Of a DNA stretch of 64,000 nucleotides, positions 7,205 through 15,899 are shown in pieces. Within the stretch, counting starts at the first letter, position 1, and each line of letters opens with the position of its first letter. Source of the DNA: Azospirillum lipoferum 4B (lineage in GTDB: Bacteria; Pseudomonadota; Alphaproteobacteria; Azospirillales; Azospirillaceae); NCBI RefSeq assembly GCF_000283655.1, contig NC_016586.1:449001-513000 (forward strand), in the 5' to 3' direction. A program made the translations under genes and the position numbers. The notes beneath the pieces are model-generated. The model worked only from the letters and a program-made list of their open reading frames with translations, was not told the origin of the DNA and did not search any database.

Positions 7205-8839
7205 TCACTCCTCCTCGTCTTCGGCCGTCTCGCCCTCCGGCGGTTCGTCCAGCACGATCTCGTCGTTGACGGCGTAGAGCATGCACTCCTCCTTGCCGCC
7301 GGCCTGTTCGCATTTCTCAACCGCCGCCGTGCCGGCATCCTCTTCGCTGTCGCGGTCCCACACCGACGCCCAGCGGCCGGTCAGCGTCACGGCCAGAGCC
7401 TTGTGTCCGGGGTTGCGCTGGTAGTTGACCATGCCGACCTTGCGCGTGCGCTCGCTGACGAAGGGGACGCGCGCCGGATCGAAGGGGCCGGCACCCAGGA
7501 TTTCCACCGGCATCGGCACGAAGCGCTTGCCGTCCATCACCACGCCGTCATCGACGGCATAGAGGGTGCAGGGTTCCTCCGCCCGGTACTGGCAATATTG
7601 CAGGGCGCTGCGCCTGACGTCGTCCGCGGTCCGGCTGTTCGACTTGTTGGAGAAATAGGCGTAGTTCCCCTTGGTCGAAATCGCCAGAGCCTTGGGCGAC
7701 GGCAGGCCGGGATACACGGCCAGTGCGGCGCGCGCCTTGGCATTGAGATAGGGGATCGCCTCGACATCGACCGGCCGGGCGGTCGGCGTCGGCGGAGTGG
7801 CTGGGGTGGGCGCAGGAACCGGCGGAGCGGCCAGGGCGGCAACCGACACCGGCGCCCGTTCCCCCGTGGCGGCAGCATTCGCCGTCCCGCCGAGTTCGGC
7901 GATCCGCGCCTCGGCAATCGCCGTGAAGGTGCCCTGCGGGAACTGCTTCAGATAGGCTTCGAACAGCCCGCGGTTGGAACTGCCCTTGATGCTGTCCCAG
8001 AACAGCGTCTCCTTGTCGGCTCCCGCCGCGGGGGGCGCCTCGGCCGGCGGCTGGGTTACCACCGTCGTCGGCCCCAGGAAATAGAAGCGCCCTTCGATGG
8101 GGGAGGCCGACACCCAGGGCTGCTGGACGCCGCCGGTGTTGCGCTTGACCGTGATGCCGACATCGTTGAAGACGTCGAACACCGTCTCCCCCGGCTTCAG
8201 CAGGGCTTTCGACAGCGCTTCGGTATAGGGGCTGTTCGACCCGGCGCCGTCGGCCGCCACCGCGCCCGGCTGCGTCGCATAGGCGATGATCGTGCCGGCC
8301 GGCGCCTGCATCTGCGCCAGCCCGGGCGACGCCGCGCGCAGGCCGCGGCCTCCGAAGGGATTGTTGCGGCAGGCGTCGAGGATGACGATGTTCATCCGGC
8401 TTTCGGCCAGAGCCATCTCGTCCAGCACCATGGCGATGTCGATCAGCTCATAGCGGACGTCCGACTCCTTCTCCAGATTGGCGGAGACCGGCAGCAGGTA
8501 ATTGGTGCCGCGCGCCTGCATGCCGTGCCCGGCATAGAAGAACAGCCCGACATCCGCCCCGGCCAGCTTGGCGCCGAAACTGCGGATCGCACGCTCGGTC
8601 GCCGCCCGGTCCAGATCGATCTGCGGCGCCCCGCCGACCAGCTCGAACCCGGCCGCACGCAGGGAGTCGGCCATCGCCCTGGCGTCATTCACCGGATTGG
8701 GCAGCGACGGCGCATGCCGATAGGCGCTGTTGCCCAGGATCAGAGCCACGCGCCGCTCATTTCCCGCCGCCCAGCATGGCCCGGACGCAAAAGCCAACAG
8801 TGCCAAGGCAAGGGCAAGGGTGCGTCCCAGGGTCCTCAA
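7205..8839 (-). CDS. Secreted caspase-like (peptidase C14) protein with duplicated C-terminal module
   Basis: A p20 caspase-fold protein, probably periplasmic. I choose a TTG start at 8839, with AAGGAAAA seven bases upstream, because it gives a clean signal peptide (LRTLGRTLALALALLAF then PCWA); the frame further upstream encodes an Arg/Lys-rich stretch that would spoil it. The 544-residue protein has RVALILGNSAY, the catalytic His in FYAGHGMQ and the catalytic Cys in LDACRNNPFGG, so the dyad is intact. After a Pro/Ala-rich linker the C-terminus carries two copies of a ~60-residue module (KALA...G..A, later CxLYAVxDxxVxD), each with a cysteine pair. The last residues are strongly acidic. Function and substrate are unknown. 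It stands alone and is divergent from the asparaginase gene. Confidence 0.85.
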   Translation of the reverse strand: MRTLGRTLALALALLAFASGPCWAAGNERRVALILGNSAYRHAPSLPNPVNDARAMADSLRAAGFELVGGAPQIDLDRAATERAIRSFGAKLAGADVGLFFYAGHGMQARGTNYLLPVSANLEKESDVRYELIDIAMVLDEMALAESRMNIVILDACRNNPFGGRGLRAASPGLAQMQAPAGTIIAYATQPGAVAADGAGSNSPYTEALSKALLKPGETVFDVFNDVGITVKRNTGGVQQPWVSASPIEGRFYFLGPTTVVTQPPAEAPPAAGADKETLFWDSIKGSSNRGLFEAYLKQFPQGTFTAIAEARIAELGGTANAAATGERAPVSVAALAAPPVPAPTPATPPTPTARPVDVEAIPYLNAKARAALAVYPGLPSPKALAISTKGNYAYFSNKSNSRTADDVRRSALQYCQYRAEEPCTLYAVDDGVVMDGKRFVPMPVEILGAGPFDPARVPFVSERTRKVGMVNYQRNPGHKALAVTLTGRWASVWDRDSEEDAGTAAVEKCEQAGGKEECMLYAVNDEIVLDEPPEGETAEDEEE

Positions 8840-9085
8840 AGCGGTTTTCCTTCGGATCGGAATCGTTGCGGCCACTCTGCCCAGGCAACGCCTGCGCTTG
8901 CAAGGCCTGCGCTTGCGGGACCGGCTTCGGAGCGGCACTGCTGCAGGGTTGCGAACGGCCGTTCACATTCATTGCGCAATCCGTTCATGGTTCTGAGCAA
9001 GGATATTCAATGGAGTTGTACAGACTGCCCATTCCCAAGGGTTGGCAGGTGCCGGCCAAGAAAATAGAAATGGGAGAGGAACACC

Positions 9086-10165
9086 GTGTTGAAGACCACC
9101 GCCCGCACCCTGATGGCCGCCGGGATGGCCGCCGCCATGACACTGTCCGGAACCATGGCCTTTGCCGCCGACGGGCTGCCCAACGTGACCATCCTGGCGA
9201 CCGGCGGAACCATCGCCGGCACCGGTGCCACCAGCACCACCACCGTCGGCTACACCGCCGCCAAGGTCGGCGTCGAGAAGCTGATCGAAGCGGTGCCGGA
9301 ACTGAAGAAGGTCGCCAACGTCAAGGGCGAACAGGTCTTCCAGATCGCCAGCGAGAACATGACCAACGACCATTGGCTGAAGCTGGCCAAGCGGGTGAAC
9401 GAACTGTTGGCACAGAAGGACGTCGACGGCATCGTCATCACCCATGGCACCGATACCATCGAGGAAACAGCCTATTTCCTGAACCTGACGGTCAAGAGCA
9501 CCAAGCCGGTGGTGATTGTCGGCGCCATGCGTCCCTCGACGGCCATCAGCGCCGACGGCCCCGTCAACCTCTACAATGCGGTGACGCTGGCCGGCTCCAA
9601 GGACGCCGTCGGCAAGGGCGTTCTGGTCGCCTTGAACGACCAGATCAATGCCGGCCGCGACGTCAGCAAGACCAACACCTCTACCGCCGATACCTTCCGC
9701 ACGCCGGAACTCGGCTTCCTCGGCTACATGCAGGACAACCGGCCCCACTTCTACCGTCAGGTCGTGCGCAAGCACACAGCCGAGGCCGAATTCGACATCT
9801 CGGGCCTCGACAGCCTGCCGCAGGTCGACATCGTGTATGGCTATGCCAACAACAACCGCACGGCGCTCGACGCTCTGGTGAAGGCGGGTGCCAAGGGCAT
9901 CGTCCATGCCGGCGTCGGCAATGGCAGCCTGTCCAACGCGATGAAGCCCGGCCTGATCGAAGCCCGTAAGCAGGGGGTGGCGATCGTCCGCTCCTCGCGT
10001 GTCGGCAACGGCATCGTCGCCCGTAACGGCGAAGCCAACGACGACGAGCTGGATTTCGTCGCCAGCGACAGCCTCAATCCGCAGAAGGCGCGCATCCTGC
10101 TGATGCTGGCCCTCACCAAGACGACCGACGCCAAGGCCATCCAGAAGATGTTCTACACCTACTGA
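9086..10165 (+). CDS. ansB: Periplasmic type II L-asparaginase
   Basis: Hydrolyses L-asparagine (and often glutamine) to aspartate and ammonia in the periplasm. The GTG start has GGGAGAGGA five bases upstream. The 359-residue precursor begins with a signal peptide cleaved near TMAFA-ADG. Both catalytic threonines are present: Thr42 in ILATGGTIAGTG and Thr122 with Asp123 in ITHGTDTIEET. RPSTAISADGPVNLYNAV carries the usual substrate loop, and VGNGSLS holds the second-subunit binding site. Length and signal fit the high-affinity secreted type and not the cytosolic type I. It is monocistronic or followed loosely (138 bases) by a phosphatase gene. Confidence 0.95.
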   Translation: MLKTTARTLMAAGMAAAMTLSGTMAFAADGLPNVTILATGGTIAGTGATSTTTVGYTAAKVGVEKLIEAVPELKKVANVKGEQVFQIASENMTNDHWLKLAKRVNELLAQKDVDGIVITHGTDTIEETAYFLNLTVKSTKPVVIVGAMRPSTAISADGPVNLYNAVTLAGSKDAVGKGVLVALNDQINAGRDVSKTNTSTADTFRTPELGFLGYMQDNRPHFYRQVVRKHTAEAEFDISGLDSLPQVDIVYGYANNNRTALDALVKAGAKGIVHAGVGNGSLSNAMKPGLIEARKQGVAIVRSSRVGNGIVARNGEANDDELDFVASDSLNPQKARILLMLALTKTTDAKAIQKMFYTY

Positions 10166-10303
10166 TCCTTGCCGGTCATCATGGGGGCGGCGGCAGTCCA
10201 GGTGACCTCCGTCTCTCCATCAGGCATTCTCAGGTACATTGAGGGGAGCCCGTCAACCCCGACAGGAAGGGCTGGCGGGCTTGCGCCATCACCGGAGATG
10301 CCG

Positions 10304-10855
10304 ATGCCCATCCTGCACCGTCGCACCCTTATGGCTCTCACGGCCGCCGCATTGCTTGCGTTTCCGGCCGCGGCGATGGAGACCGCCGGTCTCGTCGTGC
10401 TGATGCGCCACGCGCAGGCTCCCGGCACCGGCGACCCTCCGGGCTTCACGCTGGACGACTGCGCGACCCAGCGCACTCTCAGCGACGACGGCCGCGCCCA
10501 GGCCAAGCGGATCGGCGAGCGGCTGCACGAGTTCGGCATCGCCGAGGCCCGCGTGCTGTCCAGCCAATGGTGCCGCTGCCTGGAGACCGCGCGGCTGCTG
10601 GATCTCGGTCCGGTAAAGGAGATGCCCGCCCTCAACTCCTTCATCGGCCGGCCGGAGGAGGAAAAGGACAAGGTGACCGAACTGCGCCAGTTCCTGGCCG
10701 ACCTGCCGCGCGACGGCAAGCCGGTCGTGCTGGTGACGCATCAGGTCACCGTCACCGCGCTGACCGGCATCTTCCCGGCATCGGGCGAAGCGGTCCTGCT
10801 GCGGGCGAACGGCACCCCCGACCCCGACCGCCTCGACCGTCTGCCGACCCGCTGA
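10304..10855 (+). CDS. Exported histidine phosphatase family protein
   Basis: A small phosphoglycerate-mutase-fold phosphatase. The ATG at 10304 is chosen over one six bases earlier because GGAG lies at ideal distance; the frame is open further upstream without a ribosome site. The 183-residue precursor starts with a signal peptide (RRTLMALTAAALLAFPAAA). The phospho-accepting His is in LMRHAQAPG (R-H-x motif), and the second His is in LVTHQVTVTAL. SSQWCRCLETARLL matches the substrate-pocket region of SixA/Ais-like periplasmic members. The substrate is unknown; its small size and export resemble lipid-A or polysaccharide-related Ais proteins, but this is only an analogy. Confidence 0.85.
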   Translation: MPILHRRTLMALTAAALLAFPAAAMETAGLVVLMRHAQAPGTGDPPGFTLDDCATQRTLSDDGRAQAKRIGERLHEFGIAEARVLSSQWCRCLETARLLDLGPVKEMPALNSFIGRPEEEKDKVTELRQFLADLPRDGKPVVLVTHQVTVTALTGIFPASGEAVLLRANGTPDPDRLDRLPTR

Positions 10856-10864
10856 GTTTTCCGC

Positions 10865-11800
10865 CTAGCGCCGAAGCGCCACGGCCACCGCGCGGCTGAT
10901 CGCCGCCGGAATGACGGAGCCATGGTTCTCTCCGGGAAAGGACACGAAGCTCACCGCCGGCCCGTGACGCCCCAACGCCGCCAGCCGCTCCGCCAACTCG
11001 CGCGCATTCTCCTCCATCCGCGCCTTGCGTCGCCGTTCCTCGCGTGCCGGGTCGGGCGGCTCGCCGGGGGGGGCCTGCAACTCGCTCTCGCCCACCGTCA
11101 CCAGCAGGCTGCGTGTGGCGGCGGCCGGCGGAGGAGCCTCGGTGAAGCGGCGCTCTTCCGCAAGGACGGCACGGTCCTGCCACCAGATCGACGGGCTGGC
11201 GGCGACATAGCGCTGGAACGCCACGCAGCGCGTGAACAGCGCATGCAGAACGAACAGCCCGCCATAGGAATGGCCGAACAGGGTCTGGCGGCTGCGGTCG
11301 ACCCGGAAGCGCCGCTCCACCTCCGGCTTCACCTCCGTTTCGATGAAGTCGAGGAAGGCGTCGGCCCCGCCGGTCCCGGACGGCGCCCCGGCAGCGGGAG
11401 GCGTATAGTCCCGTGCCCGCCGGGGCTGGTCGAACGCCGTTTCAATCGGATAGCCGATGGCGATCACCAAGGCCGGCGGAATGCCCACCGCGGCGCCATG
11501 CCCGCCGATCACCCGCATCGCCTCGGTCGCCGTGCCGAAGATGCTGTTGCCGTCCAGCAGATACAGCACCGGCCATCCCTCCGGCGGCGGCGGCGTTTCC
11601 GGCCAGGCGGCGAAGATACGATGGGGCCGGTCCGGATCACCGCCGGCTGTCATGTCCCATTGCACCGTACGGGGCAGCGTCACCGCCACCGGCTCGCCGG
11701 CGACAGCGGGACCGCACGGCATCAGGTCTGCCGCCCCGGCCACCGTCGCGATCGACGCACCCAGAAGGCCACGCCGCGTCATTGTCGGATCGCTCATCAT
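10865..11800 (-). CDS. Alpha/beta hydrolase, probable ferric-siderophore esterase (IroE/Fes-like)
   Basis: Predicted to hydrolyse an ester siderophore so that iron can be released. In the 311-residue product the nucleophile Ser178 lies in LFGHSYGGLF and the catalytic His293 in PGENHGSV. PVLYLLDGNSIF near 77-88 is typical of the esterase D/enterochelin esterase group. An N-terminal MTRRGLLGASIATVAG segment suggests Tat or Sec export, which resembles periplasmic IroE. The start is one of two adjacent ATGs with GGGAG ten bases upstream. It lies 101 bases after the ABC ATPase gene of the siderophore importer on the same strand, supporting the role. The siderophore identity is unknown. Confidence 0.82.
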   Translation of the reverse strand: MMSDPTMTRRGLLGASIATVAGAADLMPCGPAVAGEPVAVTLPRTVQWDMTAGGDPDRPHRIFAAWPETPPPPEGWPVLYLLDGNSIFGTATEAMRVIGGHGAAVGIPPALVIAIGYPIETAFDQPRRARDYTPPAAGAPSGTGGADAFLDFIETEVKPEVERRFRVDRSRQTLFGHSYGGLFVLHALFTRCVAFQRYVAASPSIWWQDRAVLAEERRFTEAPPPAAATRSLLVTVGESELQAPPGEPPDPAREERRRKARMEENARELAERLAALGRHGPAVSFVSFPGENHGSVIPAAISRAVAVALRR

Positions 11801-11901
11801 TTGAAGGGCACTCCCACCGGAACCGGGCATCGATCGTGACGACATGACCTGGATCCGAAACTCAGAGACAACCGACCCGTTCGAATCGCTTCGGTGTCCG
11901 A

Positions 11902-12660
11902 TCAGCGGAAATACAGCGCCACGCGCTTGCCGTCGATCTCGTGGATGTCGGCCTCCACGCCATAGACGTCGCGGATGACGCAGGGCGTGATGATGTCCTC
12001 CGGCGAACCCTGGTGCGCGATGCGGCCGTTGCGCATCGCCACGATCCGATCCGAATAGCAGGAGGCGAAGTTGATGTCGTGCAGCACCAGGATGATGGTC
12101 TTGCGGAACTCGTCGGCGGTGCGGCGGAACAGCTTCATCATCGCCACCGCATGCTTGACGTCCAGGTTGTTCAGCGGTTCGTCCAGCAGGACATATTCGG
12201 TGTCCTGGCACAGCACCATGGCGATGAAGGCGCGCTGGCGCTGGCCGCCCGACAGTTCGTCGAGGAAGCGGTGGGCGACCGCCTCCAGCTCCAGATAGCG
12301 GATGACCCGCTCGATATGGCCCCGGTCCTCCACCGTCAGCCGCCCCTTGCTGTGGGGATAGCGGCCGAAGGCGATCAGGTCGCGCACGGTCAGCCGCGCC
12401 GTCATCTGGTTGTCCTGCCGCAGGATCGACAGGTGGCGGGCGAGCACGTCGCCGGGCGTCGTCGTGACGTCCATGCCCTCCACCGTCACCGTGCCGGCCG
12501 GCACCGGCAGCAGGCGGCTGATCATCGACAGCAGGGTCGATTTCCCCGCCCCGTTCGCCCCGATCAGCGAGATGACGCCGCCGGCCGGCAGCGTGATCGA
12601 CACGTCGTCGACCACCAGGGTTTCGCCATAGGACTTGCAGGCATTCCGGACCTCGATCAT
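11902..12660 (-). CDS. Iron-siderophore ABC importer, ATP-binding subunit
   Basis: Cytoplasmic ATPase energising ferric-siderophore uptake, 252 residues. Walker A is GANGAGKS (34-41), the signature LSGGQRQR starts at 136, Walker B is YVLLDEPLNNLD, and the switch His is in VLHDINFASC. DNQMTARLTVRDLIAFGRYPHSKGR is typical of the CeuD/VctC/FatE branch (siderophore-specific) as opposed to heme importers. The start overlaps the stop of the upstream permease (ATGA), implying coupled translation. It is fourth of five genes: binding protein, permease, permease, ATPase, esterase. Confidence 0.93.
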   Translation of the reverse strand: MIEVRNACKSYGETLVVDDVSITLPAGGVISLIGANGAGKSTLLSMISRLLPVPAGTVTVEGMDVTTTPGDVLARHLSILRQDNQMTARLTVRDLIAFGRYPHSKGRLTVEDRGHIERVIRYLELEAVAHRFLDELSGGQRQRAFIAMVLCQDTEYVLLDEPLNNLDVKHAVAMMKLFRRTADEFRKTIILVLHDINFASCYSDRIVAMRNGRIAHQGSPEDIITPCVIRDVYGVEADIHEIDGKRVALYFR

Positions 12661-13625
12661 CGGGCCGCTCTCCGCACAAGGATGATCAGGAAGACGATAC
12701 CGCCCAGGAACTCGATGACGATGCTGAGCGCTCCGTTGAAGCCCAGCAGCCGTTCCAGGACGAGTTGGCCGCCCATCAGCACCAGAATGGCGACCAGCGC
12801 CGCCACCGGCAGGATCAGACGGTGCCGGTGCGTATCCACCAGCAGATAGGCGAGGTTGGCGACCAGCAGGCCGAAGAAGGTGACCGGACCGACCAGCGCG
12901 GTGGAGACGGCGACCAGCACCGACACCATCACCAGCACCCGCATCACCTCGCGCCGGTGATCGACGCCCAGGTTGATGGCGGCGTCGCGCCCCAGCGCCA
13001 GCACGTCCAGCACGCCGGCCTTGCGCCACACCGCCACCGACACCGCCAGCACCACCAGGGCCGAAACCGCCAGAAGCTGGCCGTCCACCCGGTTGAAGCT
13101 GGCGAACATGCGGTCCTGCACCACCAGGAACTCGTTGGGGTCGATCACCCGGTAGAGGAAGCTGGTGAGGCTGCGGAACAGCACGCCGAAGACGATGCCG
13201 ACCAGCATCAGCAGGTGCAGCCCGCGCAGGCTTCCCGAGAACAGCCAGCGATAGAGCAGCCAGGAAAAGGCCACCATCGCCGCGACCTCGATCCCGAAGC
13301 GCAGGCGCGGATCGAAGGCCGCCACCGCGGCGGATCCCAGCTGGAACACCAGCACCGTCTGGATCAACCGGTAGAGCGCGTCGAACCCCATGATCGACGG
13401 GGTCAGGATCCGGTTGTTGGTGATGGTCTGGAACAGCACGGTGGACATGGCGATGGCCCAGCCGACCAGCACCATCGCCGCGACCTTGGTGCCGCGGAAG
13501 GTCAGGATGAAGCTCCAGCTTCCCTTGGCGCCGACGGTCATGAACAGGACGATGGACGCGGCGGCCAGCCCGCCCAGCCCGGCGATCAGAACGGCCGGAG
13601 GCAACGAACGGCGGTCAGGCGGCAT
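12657..13625 (-). CDS. Iron-siderophore ABC importer permease 2
   Basis: FecCD-family inner-membrane permease of 322 residues with about nine to ten hydrophobic segments. FQTITNNRILTPSIMGFDALY is the conserved region of the CeuC/VctG-type partner (NNRILTP replaces the NPLA.P seen in the other permease class). GPVTFFGLLVANLAYLL is the coupling-helix region that contacts the ATPase. Its 5' end overlaps the other permease gene by 11 bases and its 3' end overlaps the ATPase gene, so the three are tightly coupled. Confidence 0.92.
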   Translation of the reverse strand: MPPDRRSLPPAVLIAGLGGLAAASIVLFMTVGAKGSWSFILTFRGTKVAAMVLVGWAIAMSTVLFQTITNNRILTPSIMGFDALYRLIQTVLVFQLGSAAVAAFDPRLRFGIEVAAMVAFSWLLYRWLFSGSLRGLHLLMLVGIVFGVLFRSLTSFLYRVIDPNEFLVVQDRMFASFNRVDGQLLAVSALVVLAVSVAVWRKAGVLDVLALGRDAAINLGVDHRREVMRVLVMVSVLVAVSTALVGPVTFFGLLVANLAYLLVDTHRHRLILPVAALVAILVLMGGQLVLERLLGFNGALSIVIEFLGGIVFLIILVRRAAR

Positions 13626-14574
13626 GGCGGTTCTTCCGCAGCAGCAGGTAAAGGAAGATCGCGCTGCCGACGATGCCCATGGTCGTGCCGATGGGAATCT
13701 CGTAGGGGCGGATCACCAGCCGGCCGGCGATGTCGCAGGCCAGCACCAGCCCGGCGCCGAACAGCGCCACCCAGGGCAGCGAGAGGCGCATGTTGTCGCC
13801 CCGCATCAGGCTGATCAGATTGGGCACGATCAGGCCCAGGAACGGGATCATGCCGCAGGTGGCGATCACCGCCGCCGTCACCAGCGAGACGATGACCAGC
13901 CCCAGCGACACCACGCGCCGGTGGTTGAGGCCCAGGTTGGTGGTGAAATCCTCCCCCAGCCCGGCGACGGTGAAGCGGTCCGCCGCGGCATAGGCGACGG
14001 CGGTCAGCACGGCGCCGATCCACAGCAGTTCGTACCGCCCGCGCAGCACGCCGGAGAAGTCGCCGGTCTCCCACGCCCGCACCGACTGCAGCATGTCGAA
14101 GCGGTAGGCGACGAATTCCGTCGAAGCGGTGATGACCGCCCCCAGCATGATGCCGACCAGCGGCACGATCAGCGGCGAGCGCAGCGGCATCCGCCGCAGG
14201 ATGGCCAGGAACAGCGCGGTTCCGGCCAGCGCGCAGACGCCCGCCACCAGCATCCGGCCCAGCATCGGCGTTTCCGGCGCGAGCAGCGTCACCATCAGCA
14301 TGCCGAACACCGCCGATTCCGCGGTCCCGGCGGTGGACGGCTCGACGAACTTGTTGCGGGCGAGCATCTGCAGGATCAGGCCCGACACCGCCATGCCGGC
14401 CCCGGCCAGCACCAGGGCAAGCGTGCGCGGAATGCGGCTGACCAGCAGCACCTGCGTCGCCTCGTCCGAGGCACCGCTCAGGAGCGTGCCGATCGTCACG
14501 TCGCTGACGCCGACGAACAGGCTGGCCGCCGCCAGCGCGATGACGCCGGCTGCAGCCAGGACAAGCCCCCTCAT
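13615..14574 (-). CDS. Iron-siderophore ABC importer permease 1
   Basis: FecCD-family permease of 319 residues, the partner of the next gene in a heterodimeric channel. RIPRTLALVLAGAGMAVSGLILQ is the family hallmark (R-x-P-R-x-x...G..L...G...Q), followed by ARNKFVEPSTAGTAESA. GMIPFLGLIVPNLISLMRGD near the C-terminus is the coupling helix. It follows the binding-protein gene after a 43-base gap and overlaps the second permease. CeuB/VctD-like by sequence pattern. Confidence 0.92.
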   Translation of the reverse strand: MRGLVLAAAGVIALAAASLFVGVSDVTIGTLLSGASDEATQVLLVSRIPRTLALVLAGAGMAVSGLILQMLARNKFVEPSTAGTAESAVFGMLMVTLLAPETPMLGRMLVAGVCALAGTALFLAILRRMPLRSPLIVPLVGIMLGAVITASTEFVAYRFDMLQSVRAWETGDFSGVLRGRYELLWIGAVLTAVAYAAADRFTVAGLGEDFTTNLGLNHRRVVSLGLVIVSLVTAAVIATCGMIPFLGLIVPNLISLMRGDNMRLSLPWVALFGAGLVLACDIAGRLVIRPYEIPIGTTMGIVGSAIFLYLLLRKNRHAA

Positions 14575-14617
14575 GCCGGCGATCCACCGCCGGCGGCGAT
14601 AGCGAAGGCGGGCATCG

Positions 14618-15571
14618 TCACGCCTTTCCCGTCAGGGCCGCCTTGATGTCGTCGGCATCCTGCTGCATGGCTTGCAGCCCGCCGCCGATCAGATACCAGT
14701 TCGCCGCATTCAGATAGACCACCTGCCCCTTCTGCCATGCGGTGGTCCGGCGCACGATGTCGTTGTCCAGCAGTTGCTTGGCCGACTGGCCCTCCCGGCC
14801 GATGGCGGAATCGCGGTCGAGCACGAACAGCCAGTCCGGGTTGGTCTGCAGGATGAACTCGAAATTGACCGCCTGCCCGTGGTTGGAGGTGTCGAGCTTC
14901 TCCGCCGCCGGCACCACGCCATATTCGGTGTGCAGCACGCCGAAGCGCGAGCCCGGACCATAGGCGCTGATCTTGCCGCCGGTGGTCAGGATCAGCAGAC
15001 CCTTGCCCGCCCCGGCCGCAATCGACTTCACCTCGGCGACCGTCGCGCGCAGCTTGTCGGCACGGGCCTTCACCTCGGCGCTCTTGCCGAAGATGCGGCC
15101 CAGAATGCCGGCATTCTCCAGCGCGCTGTCGAAGAAGCGCTCCGGTTTCACCGTCAGGTCGATGGTGGGGGCGATGGCCGACAGCTCGGCATATTTCGGG
15201 GCGGACCGGCCGCCGACGATGATCAGGTCGGGCTGGGCGGCGTTCACCGCCTCGTAGTCCGGCTCGAACAGCGTGCCGATCCGGGCATAGCCGGGACCGT
15301 CATACTTGGCGAGATACGCCGGCTTCGCCTGGGTCGGCACACCCGCCACCGGAACGCCCAACGCATCCAACGTGTCGAGCGACGCCATGTCGAAGCACAG
15401 GACCTTGCCGACCGCCTTGGGCAGCTTCGTCTCGCCCTGGGAATGGCGGATGGTGCCGGGGGCTGCGCTCTGGCCGAAGGCCGCGCGCGGCAAGAGGACG
15501 GGCGCCAAGCCGGAAACCCCAATCGCCAGACCTGCCGTCAACAGATCCCTGCGGCGCGTCACGATTGTCAT
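14618..15571 (-). CDS. Periplasmic ferric-siderophore-binding protein
   Basis: Substrate-binding protein of the importer encoded downstream. I start at the ATG at 15571 (MTIVTRRRDLL), which has GGGAG five bases upstream; a slightly longer frame starts at a TTG at 15583 inside the same leader. The 317-residue precursor has a twin-arginine-like TRRRDLLTAGLAIGV signal ending AAFGQSA. The body shows the CeuA/FatB/VctP pattern: VLCFDMASLDTLDALGVPVAG, YEAVNAAQPDLIIVGGR and GSRFGVLHTEYGV. It lacks a lipobox cysteine, so it should be soluble. First gene of the operon; a candidate iron-responsive site lies about 130 bases upstream. Confidence 0.92.
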   Translation of the reverse strand: MTIVTRRRDLLTAGLAIGVSGLAPVLLPRAAFGQSAAPGTIRHSQGETKLPKAVGKVLCFDMASLDTLDALGVPVAGVPTQAKPAYLAKYDGPGYARIGTLFEPDYEAVNAAQPDLIIVGGRSAPKYAELSAIAPTIDLTVKPERFFDSALENAGILGRIFGKSAEVKARADKLRATVAEVKSIAAGAGKGLLILTTGGKISAYGPGSRFGVLHTEYGVVPAAEKLDTSNHGQAVNFEFILQTNPDWLFVLDRDSAIGREGQSAKQLLDNDIVRRTTAWQKGQVVYLNAANWYLIGGGLQAMQQDADDIKAALTGKA

Positions 15572-15697
15572 CACAACTCCCAAATTTATCCGGAATACGC
15601 CGAACCTGCGGGCGCCGATGGGCGCCGGACAGGTCCGGGCGGGCAGATCGGGCCGGTGCGCGCCCCGGGCACGGTCCGCGGGCGCATGCTAACGACT

Positions 15698-15713
15698 CTA
15701 ATTCTCACTTGCA
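15698..15713 (-). promoter_or_regulatory. Candidate iron-responsive (Fur-like) site before the siderophore importer operon
   Basis: Read on the minus strand the site is TGCAAGTGAGAATTAG, whose TGAGAAT half matches the classical Fur heptamer, though the second half is poor. It lies in the 328-base divergent gap between the binding-protein gene and the half-size EamA gene. The rest of that gap is GC-rich and shows no other clear element. Confidence 0.4.
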
Positions 15714-15899
15714 AAAACTTCCGCTTGGGACGATGCGACGCAGCACGGATGGCGGCCATGCCCGCGCTTGGCTCCATCCGCCCGGCCTTGCGGCGACGGG
15801 CGGGCTTCCGGGAATCTCCGCATCCATTGCAGGCTCCCTGCCTGGGGTGCTGTGGGCGCCTTTGCGGCCATGGTGAAAAATATGAAGGAAATCAACAGA

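Noticed and set aside
8840-8938. Upstream extension of the caspase-like gene to an ATG at 8938
   Set aside because: It adds about 33 mostly Arg/Lys residues encoded by a local repeated sequence (CCTGCGCTTGC twice) and hides the signal peptide; the TTG at 8839 has a better ribosome site.
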